From Betaproteobacteria bacterium (GTDB lineage: Bacteria; Pseudomonadota; Gammaproteobacteria; Burkholderiales; Usitatibacteraceae), in NCBI GenBank assembly GCA_016720925.1, contig JADKJR010000009.1, forward strand, positions 105,982 to 169,981: a stretch of DNA of 64,000 nucleotides, in the 5' to 3' direction. Position 1 is the first letter of the stretch. Every line of letters begins with the position of its first letter. The position numbers were made by a program, and so were the translations under genes. The notes beneath the pieces are model-generated. The model did no database searches. It saw only the letters and a program-made list of their open reading frames with translations, and was not told where the DNA came from. This document shows positions 41,543 through 50,439 of the stretch, one piece after another.

Positions 41543-42562
41543 TCAGCGCGCGGCGCTTGCGGGAGACGCCGGCTTTTCAGCCGCGCCGCCGCGGGAAAGA
41601 TGCTCGACCATCGCCATGATAGCCACCAACTGCGGCCCGGATTTCTTCGCGTGGCTGGCATCGTCATAGCCCCACCAGTCCCAGCAACTGTTGGTGGCCT
41701 TCTGGCTGGTTTGCGGATACAGGACAACGATGTTGTTTGCGTCCGCCCAGCGGTTGTAACCGGCATTGCGGACAAACTCCTGACCGATGTCGGCCGTATT
41801 CTGTTTGCAACCGTGCAGCGCCACATGGAGGCGGCAGGTTGCGCCCGATGCGCAGGCTTTGGGGACAAACACCCATCCCGTGGCTGCCATGCCGTGAGCC
41901 GTTACGAATGCCGTCTGGTCGAACTCCGTGAAGGCGCCGGCGAGAGTGTCCCTGGTGCGCGGAACCAGCGAGCCGTACAGGTGCTGAAACATGGCGCCTG
42001 CCAGGTCAAAGTTACAATTATTGATGAAGGGCAATATTTTGGTCAGACATGCGGCGCCATAGTCGTCTGTCACCATCGCGTGCTCGACCTCAATATCATT
42101 CTTGTAAAGGATGTTCGACGCCGGCATGAAGTTTTGATAGTAAGCCAGCAAGTCGCTGGAAGTTGACTGACCGACCACGCTGTCCCTGGCGCCTGAGAAC
42201 ACGTATGCCCTGGAGTTGGACAAATTGGCCGTTGGATCAATCAGGCCGCTCTTCGCCCATTCATTGGTGGTCTTCACCAGGTCGGCAACGGGGATGGCGG
42301 CGCGGCCCAGGCAACGTACGATTGCGTGGAGCACCGATCCTTCGGCGCAGTTGTAGGGGCCGCCGGCCACCACGCCGACACCTTTCTTGAAGGTGCCGGA
42401 ATACGCGACGTGCAACTGCACCGCCATGTAGCCGCCGGATGAAATGCCCGACACCGTCGTCTGCGATTTGTCGATCGCGAGTTGCGGCAGGGGCGCCGCA
42501 ATCGCGGCCCCGGCAAATAGTAGTGCAAATATGGGGACGCGGGAAAAAAGGGAACGCTTCAT
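41543..42562 (-). CDS. Exported short-chain PHA (polyhydroxybutyrate) depolymerase
   Basis: A 339-residue alpha/beta hydrolase starting at 42562, where AGGAG lies six bases upstream. Signal peptide residues 1-23 (LFAGAAIAAP). The nucleophile sits in the lipase box GISSGG (Ser41), placed near the N terminus as in type-2 catalytic domains of extracellular PHA depolymerases. Later LHVALHGCKQ, the AGYNRWADANNIVVLYPQ and SCWDWWGY segments are characteristic. It hydrolyses poly(3-hydroxybutyrate) or its oligomers outside the cytoplasm. No separate substrate-binding domain is present. Located between the binding-protein gene and livG. Confidence 0.88.
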   Translation of the reverse strand: MKRSLFSRVPIFALLFAGAAIAAPLPQLAIDKSQTTVSGISSGGYMAVQLHVAYSGTFKKGVGVVAGGPYNCAEGSVLHAIVRCLGRAAIPVADLVKTTNEWAKSGLIDPTANLSNSRAYVFSGARDSVVGQSTSSDLLAYYQNFMPASNILYKNDIEVEHAMVTDDYGAACLTKILPFINNCNFDLAGAMFQHLYGSLVPRTRDTLAGAFTEFDQTAFVTAHGMAATGWVFVPKACASGATCRLHVALHGCKQNTADIGQEFVRNAGYNRWADANNIVVLYPQTSQKATNSCWDWWGYDDASHAKKSGPQLVAIMAMVEHLSRGGAAEKPASPASAAR

Positions 42563-42650
42563 TTTCATCTCCTGAATCGTGAACACTGCTTCATGCGAAT
42601 AACCCGAGCCGCCCGGTTTTGGCATTAAGGCCACGCAACCTCGTCGGTGT

Positions 42651-43829
42651 TCATCGCTTGTTGCGGATTGGCACATTCATTTCATCCGCCTTGATCTCAC
42701 GAACCAGTTCCGGCACTGCCCAGGCGAGCGCGGGATCGACCTTGATCCGGAAGTGATACATGCTCTGCAGCGCCTGATGATCTTCCTTGCGGAACGTCAT
42801 CTTTCCTTTTGGCGTATCGAAGCTCATGCCTTCCATTGCACTGATGAGCGATTCGGTTCGGGCGTCGCCATTGGTCTTCTTAAGCGCAGTGACAAGAGAC
42901 ATTGCCGCCGCGAAACCACCGGCCGTGAAAAAATCTGGCGGGGACTTGAACTTGGCCTGATGACGCTTTACGAGTTCGTCATTCAGCGGATTGTTGGGGA
43001 TACCGTAATAGTAATAGGTTGCCCCCTCCATCCCGGGGAAATTCTTGTACGCTGCCATGGCAGGCAGAATATTTCCTCCCGTGACGATTTCGATGCCGTG
43101 CCTCTTCAGGTCAAGGTCGGCAATCTTGAAAGGATTGCCCGCGCCGGCCCAGGAGATCCAGATAAGTTTCCGGCCGGGCAAGTTGCGAAGCTTGTCTATC
43201 AGGCGCTGCGCACCGGCGGTGAAGTCGGTGGTGGTGGCAGGCAGGTATTCTTCGTGAACGATCTTCGCGATCTTGATTGCGTCCCTGAACGCCTTGACGC
43301 CATCGCGGCCAAACGCATTGTCCTGCGCAAGCGTGGCAATGCTGACGCCCGCCTTGTCCTGCGCGACGGCGTTGGAAATTGCATCCTGTGAACTGTTGCG
43401 GCCCGTGCGGAAGACATATCGGTTCCACTTGTCGCCGGTAATCGAATCCGCGACGGCGGGTTCCACCAACAGTATTTTCTTGTATTCCTCAGCCACGGGA
43501 AGCAGGGCAAGCGTCGCGCCAGAGCCGGTGGCACCCACGGCGATATCTGCTTTGTCGTCGGCATAAGCCGCAGCCAATTGCGCCTTGGCGACGTCAGGCT
43601 TGCCCTGGCTGTCGCGCTCCAGCACGACGAGTTTTCTGCTGCCAAGCGTCATTGTGCCTGCGGTTGCATAGTCGAGGCCCATCAGGAATCCAGTCTGCGT
43701 TTGCCTGAAGTAAGCTTCGAGCGGCCCGGTCTTGTCATAGATGAGGGCGATGCGAATGTCTGTCGGCTGCGCAAGCCCAATCCCGCTGGCGAAGAGCGCG
43801 GGCAACATAATCCAGGAACGAACATTCAT
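42651..43829 (-). CDS. LivJ-type periplasmic solute-binding protein
   Basis: A 392-residue class-I periplasmic binding protein with a signal peptide (residues 1-20, GIGLAQP). It has IRIALIYDKTGPLEAYFRQTQTGF, DSQGKPDVAKAQLAAAYADD, and AQDNAFGRDGVKAF typical of Peripla_BP_6. It feeds the LivGFHM transporter. The start has GGAGGAG upstream. It is the first gene of the operon, and its promoter region (43830-44113) is shared with the divergent TonB receptor gene. Confidence 0.9.
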   Translation of the reverse strand: MNVRSWIMLPALFASGIGLAQPTDIRIALIYDKTGPLEAYFRQTQTGFLMGLDYATAGTMTLGSRKLVVLERDSQGKPDVAKAQLAAAYADDKADIAVGATGSGATLALLPVAEEYKKILLVEPAVADSITGDKWNRYVFRTGRNSSQDAISNAVAQDKAGVSIATLAQDNAFGRDGVKAFRDAIKIAKIVHEEYLPATTTDFTAGAQRLIDKLRNLPGRKLIWISWAGAGNPFKIADLDLKRHGIEIVTGGNILPAMAAYKNFPGMEGATYYYYGIPNNPLNDELVKRHQAKFKSPPDFFTAGGFAAAMSLVTALKKTNGDARTESLISAMEGMSFDTPKGKMTFRKEDHQALQSMYHFRIKVDPALAWAVPELVREIKADEMNVPIRNKR

Positions 43830-43995
43830 TGGCGGGTCTCCTCCTTTTTATTCCGTTGGCAACGCCGCGCTTCAACGTCGCGTTTGCACGCCGCTCTTGC
43901 ACACCATCGCGCATGCATTTTAGCGGCGTGCCGACGGCGACAGTGCGGCGCGCCTCCAAACTGTCTTGCACTTCCGCAAATTCTTTGTTACGATT

Positions 43996-44015
43996 AATTC
44001 ACCAACTAATGAATT
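43996..44015. promoter_or_regulatory. Candidate operator between the transporter operon and the TonB receptor
   Basis: AATTCA (43996-44001) and TGAATT (44010-44015) are perfect arms with an eight-base spacer in the divergent regulatory region. Size and symmetry suit a TetR-family dimer, and a TetR gene lies at the other end of the receptor gene. No copy was found next to the TetR gene. Confidence 0.3.
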
Positions 44016-44113
44016 TTACCGGGACTTTGCCCGAATCGACAAGTTTTTGCGATTCATTACGCAAAAAACCCCGGGAAGTGATCCATCAAAAAACCCCAGC
44101 GGAGGAGAGAGAC

Positions 44114-46453
44114 ATGAAACTGAAGACCATGAGTATTGCCATTGCCGCCCTGTTTGTCGGCGCAGGATCGGTATCCGCTCAGCAGGCGCCGGCCAGCAAT
44201 CCTGCCACCGCCAAGGCGGACGACAGCGAAAAAGTCGAAACTGTCACGGTGACCGCGCGGCGGCGTGAAGAGTTGATACAGGACGTTCCGGGCGCAGTCA
44301 GTGCCTTTTCCGGCGCGGCGCTTGAAAAAGCAGGCGTTCCGGATATTACCGGCCTGGCAGACTTGGTGCCCAATACCACGCTAAAAACATCGAGGGCGAC
44401 AAATACGACGCTGACGGCGTTCATTCGCGGCATCGGTCAACAGGATCCGGTGGCGGGATATGAGCAGGGCGTTGGCATATATCTGGACGATATTTACCTG
44501 GCGCGCCCGCAGGGCGCCCTGACGGATATTTACGATCTTGATCGCATAGAAGTCCTGCGCGGCCCGCAGGGTACGCTTTACGGACGCAACACGATTGGTG
44601 GCGCGGTCAAATACATTACACGCAAGATTTCCGACAAAGCCGAGGTGAGCGTCAAGGCGACCTTCGGCAGCTATAGCGAAAAGGACCTGGTCGTCAAAGG
44701 CAGCCTTCCCATTACGGACACCTTCAGGCTGGGCGCGACGGTCGCTTCCTTCAATCGCGACGGATTCGGCAAGAATGTCGTTAACGGCACCGACAACTAC
44801 AACAAGGATGTTTTGGCGGGCCGTGTCAGCGCCGAGTTCACGCCAACAACCGCGCTGTTCATCCGCTTTGCGGCGGATCGCACGGTCGACGATTCGCTTC
44901 CCAAACAAGGTTATCGCCTGACGTCTGGCCCGGCGCCGACAAACTTGCCGGTACTCGACGGCAATTACGACACGCGCGCCAATCTTTATTCCGTGCTCGG
45001 AAACGCTCAAAAAGTGACCACCCATGGTGAATCGCTGCTTGTTGATTGGACGATCGATTCAGCACTGTCATTCAAATCGATCACCGCAAGCCGCGCAGAT
45101 AAATCCTACGCGCCGATCGATTTCGATTCGCTGAATACGCCGCTTTTTGAAGCGCCTGCGATCTATACAAACAAACAACGCAGCCAGGAATTCCAGTTCA
45201 CGTACACGGGTGCAAAGTGGCAGGGCGTTGCAGGCGTCTACTACATGAAAGCAAACGCGTTCAACGAATTTGACGTGTTGTATAACGCTGCGGGCGGATT
45301 GTCCCTCTATACGCGCGACGATATAGACACCAAGACCTGGGCCGCGTTTGCCGATGCCAGCTACAGTGTTTCGGACACATTCAATATCAACCTCGGTGGA
45401 CGCTACACGAATGACCAGCGCGAGGCGGCGATCTACAAGAGAACCTATCTTGGACTGATCGGATCCCCCACGCTCGGCAACCCGGCGGCCGTTGGCCTCG
45501 CGGTCAATACGGATATGAGCAAGAGTGACCTGAATCGGACCGATACCAAATTCACCCCCAAGATCGGTTTCGGCTGGAAGTTTGCCCGGGAGCACAACCT
45601 CTATGCGTCCTACGCGGAAGGATTCAAGGGCGGATTCTTCGATCCACGCATGGACTTGGGAGGGATCCCCACCAGTGCGACTTCGCTTGAAAAACGCAAA
45701 GGGGTTGAGCCCGAAGAGGTCAAGACCTATGAGTTGGGCCTTAAGTCGACGTTCAACGGCGGCCGGATTCAGACCAATGCCGCCGTGTTCCACACGGACT
45801 ACAGCAATGTCCAGATTCCAGGCTCGATTCCCACTTTTAACGCCAGCGGCGTCGTCACGGGATTTGCCGGAAACGTGACCAATGCCGGCAAAGCCACGAT
45901 CAAAGGCCTTGAACTGGAGGCGCTGGCGCGCATCACGGATGCCTTCACGGTGAGCGGCATGGTCGGTTACATCGACGCCAAATACAAGGAATGGATCGTT
46001 GCCAACGGGCTTACGGGCAGCGCGGCGGCCCTGATCAACGTTGCGGGCTCGGCAGAGTTCCAAAACACGCCGAAGAAGTCTGCCAACATCACGGCGACCT
46101 ACGAATGGCCGCTCGCGATGTTCGGCAGAGATGGCGGACTGGCCTGGGGTAACAGCCTGTCTTACAAGAGCCAGGCGTATCAGACGGAATTCACACGTCC
46201 GACCGGCATTGCGGCGACTGACGCGTTGATACCGGCGAATCTGATGCTGGCGCAACCGGGGTACACGTTGTGGGATGCCAACCTGGTGTGGACCAGCAAG
46301 GATCGCAAGGTCCAGGTAGGACTGAATGGTCGCAACCTGACGGACAAACGCTACAAGGTCGCCGGCTACAACTTCGTTTCGTTCTTCAATACGGTCACGG
46401 CCTTCTACGGTGATCCGCGTGTGGTCAAGGCCACCGTCACCCTGAAGTTTTAG
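44114..46453 (+). CDS. TonB-dependent outer-membrane receptor
   Basis: A 779-residue receptor starting at 44114 after GGAGGAGAGAGAC; the long frame from 43829 is rejected. Signal peptide 1-24 (GAGSVSAQQ). The TonB box is KVETVTVTARR, the plug domain covers about 45-160 (QDVPGAVSAFSGAALEKAGV, RGPQGTLYGRNTIGGAVKY), and a 22-strand barrel follows. It ends VVKATVTLKF with the expected aromatic C terminus. It resembles the large TonB receptors of proteobacterial substrate uptake loci. It is divergent from the PHA depolymerase/transporter operon and probably imports a substrate for it. Confidence 0.9.
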   Translation: MKLKTMSIAIAALFVGAGSVSAQQAPASNPATAKADDSEKVETVTVTARRREELIQDVPGAVSAFSGAALEKAGVPDITGLADLVPNTTLKTSRATNTTLTAFIRGIGQQDPVAGYEQGVGIYLDDIYLARPQGALTDIYDLDRIEVLRGPQGTLYGRNTIGGAVKYITRKISDKAEVSVKATFGSYSEKDLVVKGSLPITDTFRLGATVASFNRDGFGKNVVNGTDNYNKDVLAGRVSAEFTPTTALFIRFAADRTVDDSLPKQGYRLTSGPAPTNLPVLDGNYDTRANLYSVLGNAQKVTTHGESLLVDWTIDSALSFKSITASRADKSYAPIDFDSLNTPLFEAPAIYTNKQRSQEFQFTYTGAKWQGVAGVYYMKANAFNEFDVLYNAAGGLSLYTRDDIDTKTWAAFADASYSVSDTFNINLGGRYTNDQREAAIYKRTYLGLIGSPTLGNPAAVGLAVNTDMSKSDLNRTDTKFTPKIGFGWKFAREHNLYASYAEGFKGGFFDPRMDLGGIPTSATSLEKRKGVEPEEVKTYELGLKSTFNGGRIQTNAAVFHTDYSNVQIPGSIPTFNASGVVTGFAGNVTNAGKATIKGLELEALARITDAFTVSGMVGYIDAKYKEWIVANGLTGSAAALINVAGSAEFQNTPKKSANITATYEWPLAMFGRDGGLAWGNSLSYKSQAYQTEFTRPTGIAATDALIPANLMLAQPGYTLWDANLVWTSKDRKVQVGLNGRNLTDKRYKVAGYNFVSFFNTVTAFYGDPRVVKATVTLKF

Positions 46454-46455
46454 GG

Positions 46456-47265
46456 CTACTTGCCGGCGGCTCGCGGGCCGCCGGTTTTCTTCTTGGGCAG
46501 CCCATCGGCACGCACACAAACGCTACGGAAGCCCGCCGCACAATACTCGACCATGCGCGGTTCGATCGAGGCCAGATCATCCGATCGGCAGAGTCCACCA
46601 CTGAGCCGGTCAAGACGACCGGTGCGTGAAAGCGCAAGCGTGAGGGAACCAGTCAGAAAATGAAAGCACCAGAAAAGTTCTTCCTCGCTGGCCTCCGGAA
46701 GCGCACGCTTCACCAGCGCAATCAGCCGGTGCACCAGCGGATCGAAGTACGACATGATGTATTGCGCCACATGCGAGGCGTCGTTGTTCACCAGCGCGAT
46801 CAGGCGAAAATAGTTCTTCCAGCCGTCGTCACCCTTGCGTGCCCGCTCCAGCAAGGGCATCACAAAGGCCGCAACAGCGCCCTCGACGGTCACGTTGTCG
46901 CCACAGGCGGCTTCGTAGGCATCGAAGGCTTGCGTGCGTTCGGAAAATACCAGTTCGGACCGGCGCTCCAGTACTGCATCGAACAAGCCTTGCTTGTTGG
47001 CGAAATAATAGTGCGCGAGCGCGGCATCAACATTGGCCAGCTCGGCGACTTCGCGCATGGTGACACCGTCAAAACCGCGCTTGGAAAACAGATCCTCGGC
47101 GGCATCGAGTATTCGATCCGCCGCGATCACTCTGCCATCCACCTTTCGCGGGCGTCCAACCGTCGCACGCGCGCGCTTCGGCGCCTTGGCCTTCGTCGTT
47201 CCGGGCCTGGGCACCTTGGCCTTTTCACCGGCTTTTTTTCTACCCATGTCGCGGCTGATTTTCAT
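46456..47265 (-). CDS. TetR-family transcriptional regulator
   Basis: A regulator of about 269 residues (start at 47265, MKISRDMGRKKAG; ATGs at 47310 and 47247 are alternatives). A long basic Lys/Pro/Ala-rich N-terminal tail precedes the TetR helix-turn-helix: RILDAAEDLFSKRGFDGVTMREVAELANVDAALAHYYFANKQGLFDAVLERR. The C-terminal ligand-binding domain follows (WKNYFRLIALVNNDA ...). The gene ends two bases after the TonB receptor stop, convergent with it, and diverges from the hydrolase gene. It is a likely regulator of the flanking uptake locus, but this is inferred from position only. Confidence 0.85.
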   Translation of the reverse strand: MKISRDMGRKKAGEKAKVPRPGTTKAKAPKRARATVGRPRKVDGRVIAADRILDAAEDLFSKRGFDGVTMREVAELANVDAALAHYYFANKQGLFDAVLERRSELVFSERTQAFDAYEAACGDNVTVEGAVAAFVMPLLERARKGDDGWKNYFRLIALVNNDASHVAQYIMSYFDPLVHRLIALVKRALPEASEEELFWCFHFLTGSLTLALSRTGRLDRLSGGLCRSDDLASIEPRMVEYCAAGFRSVCVRADGLPKKKTGGPRAAGK

Positions 47266-47372
47266 GTGCGGCCAATCGTGAATTCCTGTTGCGGATTCAG
47301 CCAGTACCATCGCGGCATTAAGGGAACATTCAATTCAAACATGCCTCATTCTAATTGTTTAAGGACGCCGTG

Positions 47373-48233
47373 ATGAACTATGTCGATGTGTTTTACCAGA
47401 GTGATGACGGTCTGCGTCTCTATGCGCGCGACTACCCCGGCCCGGCGAGGGACGCGCCGGTTATTCTCTGTTTGCCCGGGCTGACGCGAAACAGCAAGGA
47501 TTTTGCGCCGCTCGCGGAAAAATTGCGGACCGCGTATCGTGTAATCTGCCCGGACCAGCGTGGCCGTGGCCGCTCGGCCCGCGATGCCGATCCAGCTCGC
47601 TACCGTCCTGACCGGTATGTACAGGACATGCGCAATTTGCTTGATATGCTTGGCATTACCAAAGTGGTCGTGATCGGCACGTCCCTCGGCGGTCTGATGG
47701 CGATGATTATGATGGCAACCGATGCGGGTCGAATCCGTGCGGCAGTGCTGAATGACGTCGGGCCCGAAGTGGATCCGCGTGGCCTCGCACGCATTGCCGG
47801 TTACGTTGGCAAGAGTGGCCCCGTTCGTGATTGGGACGCGGCGGCCGCGCAAACTGCCCACACCAATGGCGTCGCCTTTCCCGACTATCGCGTCGAGGAT
47901 TGGCAGGCGATGGCGCGTGAAATTTATGTGCAGGAGGGACCAACGCCGGTTCTCGATTACGACCCCGCGATTGCGTTGGGAGTGTCCAACGGCACCACCG
48001 CACCGAACCTCTGGCCGCTATTCGAACTGGCGGGCGCCAAACCCCTGCTGGTGGTACGTGGCGAGACGTCGGACATTCTGTCCACTGAGACGCTCGCGGA
48101 GATGACGCGCCGGCTGCCTCACATCATTACACAGAATGTCAGCAGGCGCGGACACGCCCCGACGCTAAGCGAGCCAGAGGCTTGGTCGGCAATCGACAAA
48201 TTTCTTGGTGGTCTGGAGCAGTCTGCGGTATGA
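47373..48233 (+). CDS. Alpha/beta-fold hydrolase
   Basis: A 286-residue hydrolase, starting at MNYVDVFYQSDDGLRLYARDYPG. The nucleophile elbow is GTSLGGLM, with the oxyanion region LPGLTRNSKDF, an acid in RGETSDIL and His in RRGHAPTLSEP. It is cytoplasmic. The family covers esterases, lactonases and ring-cleavage-product hydrolases, so the substrate is unknown. It diverges from the TetR gene across 107 bases, which suggests that this regulator also controls it. The tpl gene is convergent downstream. Confidence 0.85.
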   Translation: MNYVDVFYQSDDGLRLYARDYPGPARDAPVILCLPGLTRNSKDFAPLAEKLRTAYRVICPDQRGRGRSARDADPARYRPDRYVQDMRNLLDMLGITKVVVIGTSLGGLMAMIMMATDAGRIRAAVLNDVGPEVDPRGLARIAGYVGKSGPVRDWDAAAAQTAHTNGVAFPDYRVEDWQAMAREIYVQEGPTPVLDYDPAIALGVSNGTTAPNLWPLFELAGAKPLLVVRGETSDILSTETLAEMTRRLPHIITQNVSRRGHAPTLSEPEAWSAIDKFLGGLEQSAV

Positions 48234-48426
48234 ACGTGCTAGGCAACGCCATCCAGATGGTGATCGAGTTTGAGGTAAGAAAGTTCGCGCCTTCCGACTG
48301 GCACACTTGATCACTGGGCGTCGATTGCGCGCAATACCTGCCTGCTTTCGCCGCCGCATTTTCCCATCGCGAATTGCCTGAATTCCTTGTCGCAGCATCG
48401 GCAAGGGAACCGATCCAGTTGAACGC

Positions 48427-49803
48427 TCAAACCTCTTCAAACCGACCCATGAAGAAACGCAACATTTCAGGTTCATGGCTGAAGCGCAGGCCGCGCACGT
48501 TATCCGCCTGCTCCATTACGCGCGCGACCGACTCGGCGGTGACATCCATGTGCGCCTGGGTGTACACCCGGCGTGGGATGGTCAGGCGCACGAGCTCCAG
48601 ACTCGGGTAGTAATTTTCACCGGTGTCCTTGTCCCGACCCGCCGATACGGCTCCGCGTTCCATTGCACGCACGCCTGACTCGACGTATAGCGCGGCGGCC
48701 AATGCTTGTGCGGGGAACTGGGCCTGCGGAATGTGCGGCAACATGCGCCGCGCATCCAGGAATACCGCGTGGCCGCCGATCGGCTTGACGATCGGAACGC
48801 CGGCCTTTTCCAGTTTTTCTCCCAGATAAATTACCTGGCCGATGCGCGCATCCATGTGATCATCCTGCACGCTTTCACCGATGCCGATGGCCAGCGCTTC
48901 CATATCGCGTCCCGCCATTCCGCCGTACGTGTGCAGTCCTTCATACACAACTACTAGGCCACAGGCCTTCTCGTATAGCTTCTCGTCATTCATCGCAAGG
49001 AAGCCGCCAATGTTGACCATGGCATCCTTTTTCGAGGACATGGTGGCGGCGTGCGTGAGGCTGCAAAGCTCGTGCACGATGTCGCGCACTGATTTGTCTG
49101 CGTATCCTGGTTCCCGCTGCTGGATGAACCAGGCATTTTCCGCCACACGCGTCATATCGTGTACCAGCAGCACGCCGTGGCGGTCGCACCAGGCACGCAC
49201 CGCGCGCAGATTCTCCATGGAGATCGGCTGTCCCCCGGCCATGTTCACGCAGGTGGCGACGCAAACATAAGGAATTTTTTCCGCCCCCACTTTATCGACC
49301 AGCGCGTCCAGCTTGGCGAGATCGACATTGCCCTTGAAGGGATGAAGGCTCATCGCATCGTGGGCTTCATCGATGATGACATCAACGAAGGTGCCGCCGG
49401 CCAGTTCCTGATGCAGCCGCGTGGTGGTGAAGTACATGTTACCTGGCACAAAGTCGCCGGGCTTGATGAGGATTTTGCTGAGGATGTTTTCCGCACCGCG
49501 ACCCTGGTGAGTTGGAACGGTGAATTTGTAGGAGTAGTAATTTTCGACCGCGTCGCGCAGGTGATAGAAATTTCGACTACCCGCATAAGATTCGTCGCCC
49601 ATCATCAGCCCCGCCCACTGGCGATCGCTCATCGCACCGACGCCGGAATCGGTCAGCAGATCGATATACACATCTTCCGCGCGCAGCAGAAAGGTATTCA
49701 TTCCCGCGTCGCGAATGGCTTTCTGGCGCTCCTCAAGCGTGGTCATCTTGATCAGCTCGACCATCTTGATCTTGTAGGGCTCAGCCCATGAACGTTTTTG
49801 CAT
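48427..49803 (-). CDS. tpl: Tyrosine phenol-lyase
   Basis: A 458-residue PLP enzyme of the beta-eliminating lyase family that splits tyrosine into phenol, pyruvate and ammonia. It is closer to tyrosine phenol-lyase than to tryptophanase. With a +2 offset against Citrobacter freundii TPL the key residues are in place: Thr126 (Thr124), PLP-Lys259 in MSSKKD (Lys257), Arg383 in AMERG (Arg381, the phenol-specificity residue) and Phe450 (Phe448). The start at 49803 follows GAGGAG eight bases upstream. The leader carries a terminator-like hairpin and an FNR-like site. The gene is monocistronic and convergent with the hydrolase. Confidence 0.88.
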   Translation of the reverse strand: MQKRSWAEPYKIKMVELIKMTTLEERQKAIRDAGMNTFLLRAEDVYIDLLTDSGVGAMSDRQWAGLMMGDESYAGSRNFYHLRDAVENYYSYKFTVPTHQGRGAENILSKILIKPGDFVPGNMYFTTTRLHQELAGGTFVDVIIDEAHDAMSLHPFKGNVDLAKLDALVDKVGAEKIPYVCVATCVNMAGGQPISMENLRAVRAWCDRHGVLLVHDMTRVAENAWFIQQREPGYADKSVRDIVHELCSLTHAATMSSKKDAMVNIGGFLAMNDEKLYEKACGLVVVYEGLHTYGGMAGRDMEALAIGIGESVQDDHMDARIGQVIYLGEKLEKAGVPIVKPIGGHAVFLDARRMLPHIPQAQFPAQALAAALYVESGVRAMERGAVSAGRDKDTGENYYPSLELVRLTIPRRVYTQAHMDVTAESVARVMEQADNVRGLRFSHEPEMLRFFMGRFEEV

Positions 49804-49861
49804 GACACACACTCCTCAGGTAACAAGTACTGCTTACGAGTTTCCGTGGAGCTTGGGTGAC

Positions 49862-49891
49862 GCAAAAAAACACCACAGAAACGGACTGTGG
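49862..49891 (-). terminator. Intrinsic terminator in the tpl leader (attenuator candidate)
   Basis: On the minus strand CCACAG-TCCGTTT-CTGTGG is followed by TGTTTTTTTG. It ends about 60 bases before the tpl start codon, so it would stop transcription before the gene unless bypassed. A second hairpin (CCCCTT/AAGGGG, 49906-49920) lies just upstream. Confidence 0.6.
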
Positions 49892-50005
49892 CATTTCATC
49901 CCTTACCCCTTGCAAAGGGGAAGTGGCCGTGAATGCGACCAAGTCGATCGCAAGTTAGAGACTAGGCCGCCATTGAGACATTGGCAACGAATATCCGAGG
50001 CTTTA

Positions 50006-50019
50006 CTGATCCAGATCAA
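50006..50019. promoter_or_regulatory. FNR/ANR-like box upstream of tpl
   Basis: CTGAT-CCAG-ATCAA matches the TTGAT-N4-ATCAA consensus at nine of ten specified positions. It is 203 bases upstream of the tpl start and upstream of the leader hairpins. It could give oxygen-responsive control. Confidence 0.4.
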
Positions 50020-50170
50020 ACGCGCCCTGACATGATTGGTGCGACTGTGGTCGTAAGGGAATCTGCCCACTACTTGCCGCTGTTTCATGCATTGCGACTG
50101 TCCGGATTTCGTTTGAGTTAAACATACTCGAGTAAATTTTCGCAATGCATTTTCGCGGCGCGCGATAACG

Positions 50171-50236
50171 TAGAACGTCTATCCATAAGGGTTTCGGAGG
50201 TAAAGGGCCTTGAGCGCCTCGCCAGTGCTTGAGTTT
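50171..50236. repeat. Dispersed palindromic repeat, copy H (left arm eroded)
   Basis: The right arm CTCGCCAGTGCTTGAGTTT (50218-50236) is well kept, while the left arm is hard to recognise. It is inside the 636-base gap 49804-50439 between tpl and the exosortase-associated gene. Apart from this repeat, the leader hairpins and the FNR-like box, I see no gene or other signal there. Confidence 0.55.
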
Positions 50237-50439
50237 GTACTCCGCAATAATAGGAATCGCCAGCCTTTAGAGAGGGCGGGAGCCAGCCTGAACGGATTCT
50301 CCCAAGTATCAAAGGGCCGGATTTCAACCGTTCTAAAGGCGAATTTGCAGTTTCGGGAAGGGCCATATTTCGGGTCGCGTATTGGCATCCCGGAATCATC
50401 CAGGCCGATCGGTTAACAGTGAAAAAACCATCACGCGGG

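Noticed and set aside
45068..46519. 483-codon minus-strand frame opposite the TonB receptor
   Set aside because: It overlaps the conserved barrel region of the receptor completely and has no motif of its own.
48234..48426. Short gap between the hydrolase and tpl
   Set aside because: No hairpin with a T-run and no gene was found; it contains only the 3' ends of two convergent genes.
50100..50145. TnaC-like leader peptide or TyrR box upstream of tpl
   Set aside because: Short frames start there, but none has a Trp/Pro or Tyr pattern or a convincing ribosome site, and no TGTAAA-N6-TTTACA element is present.
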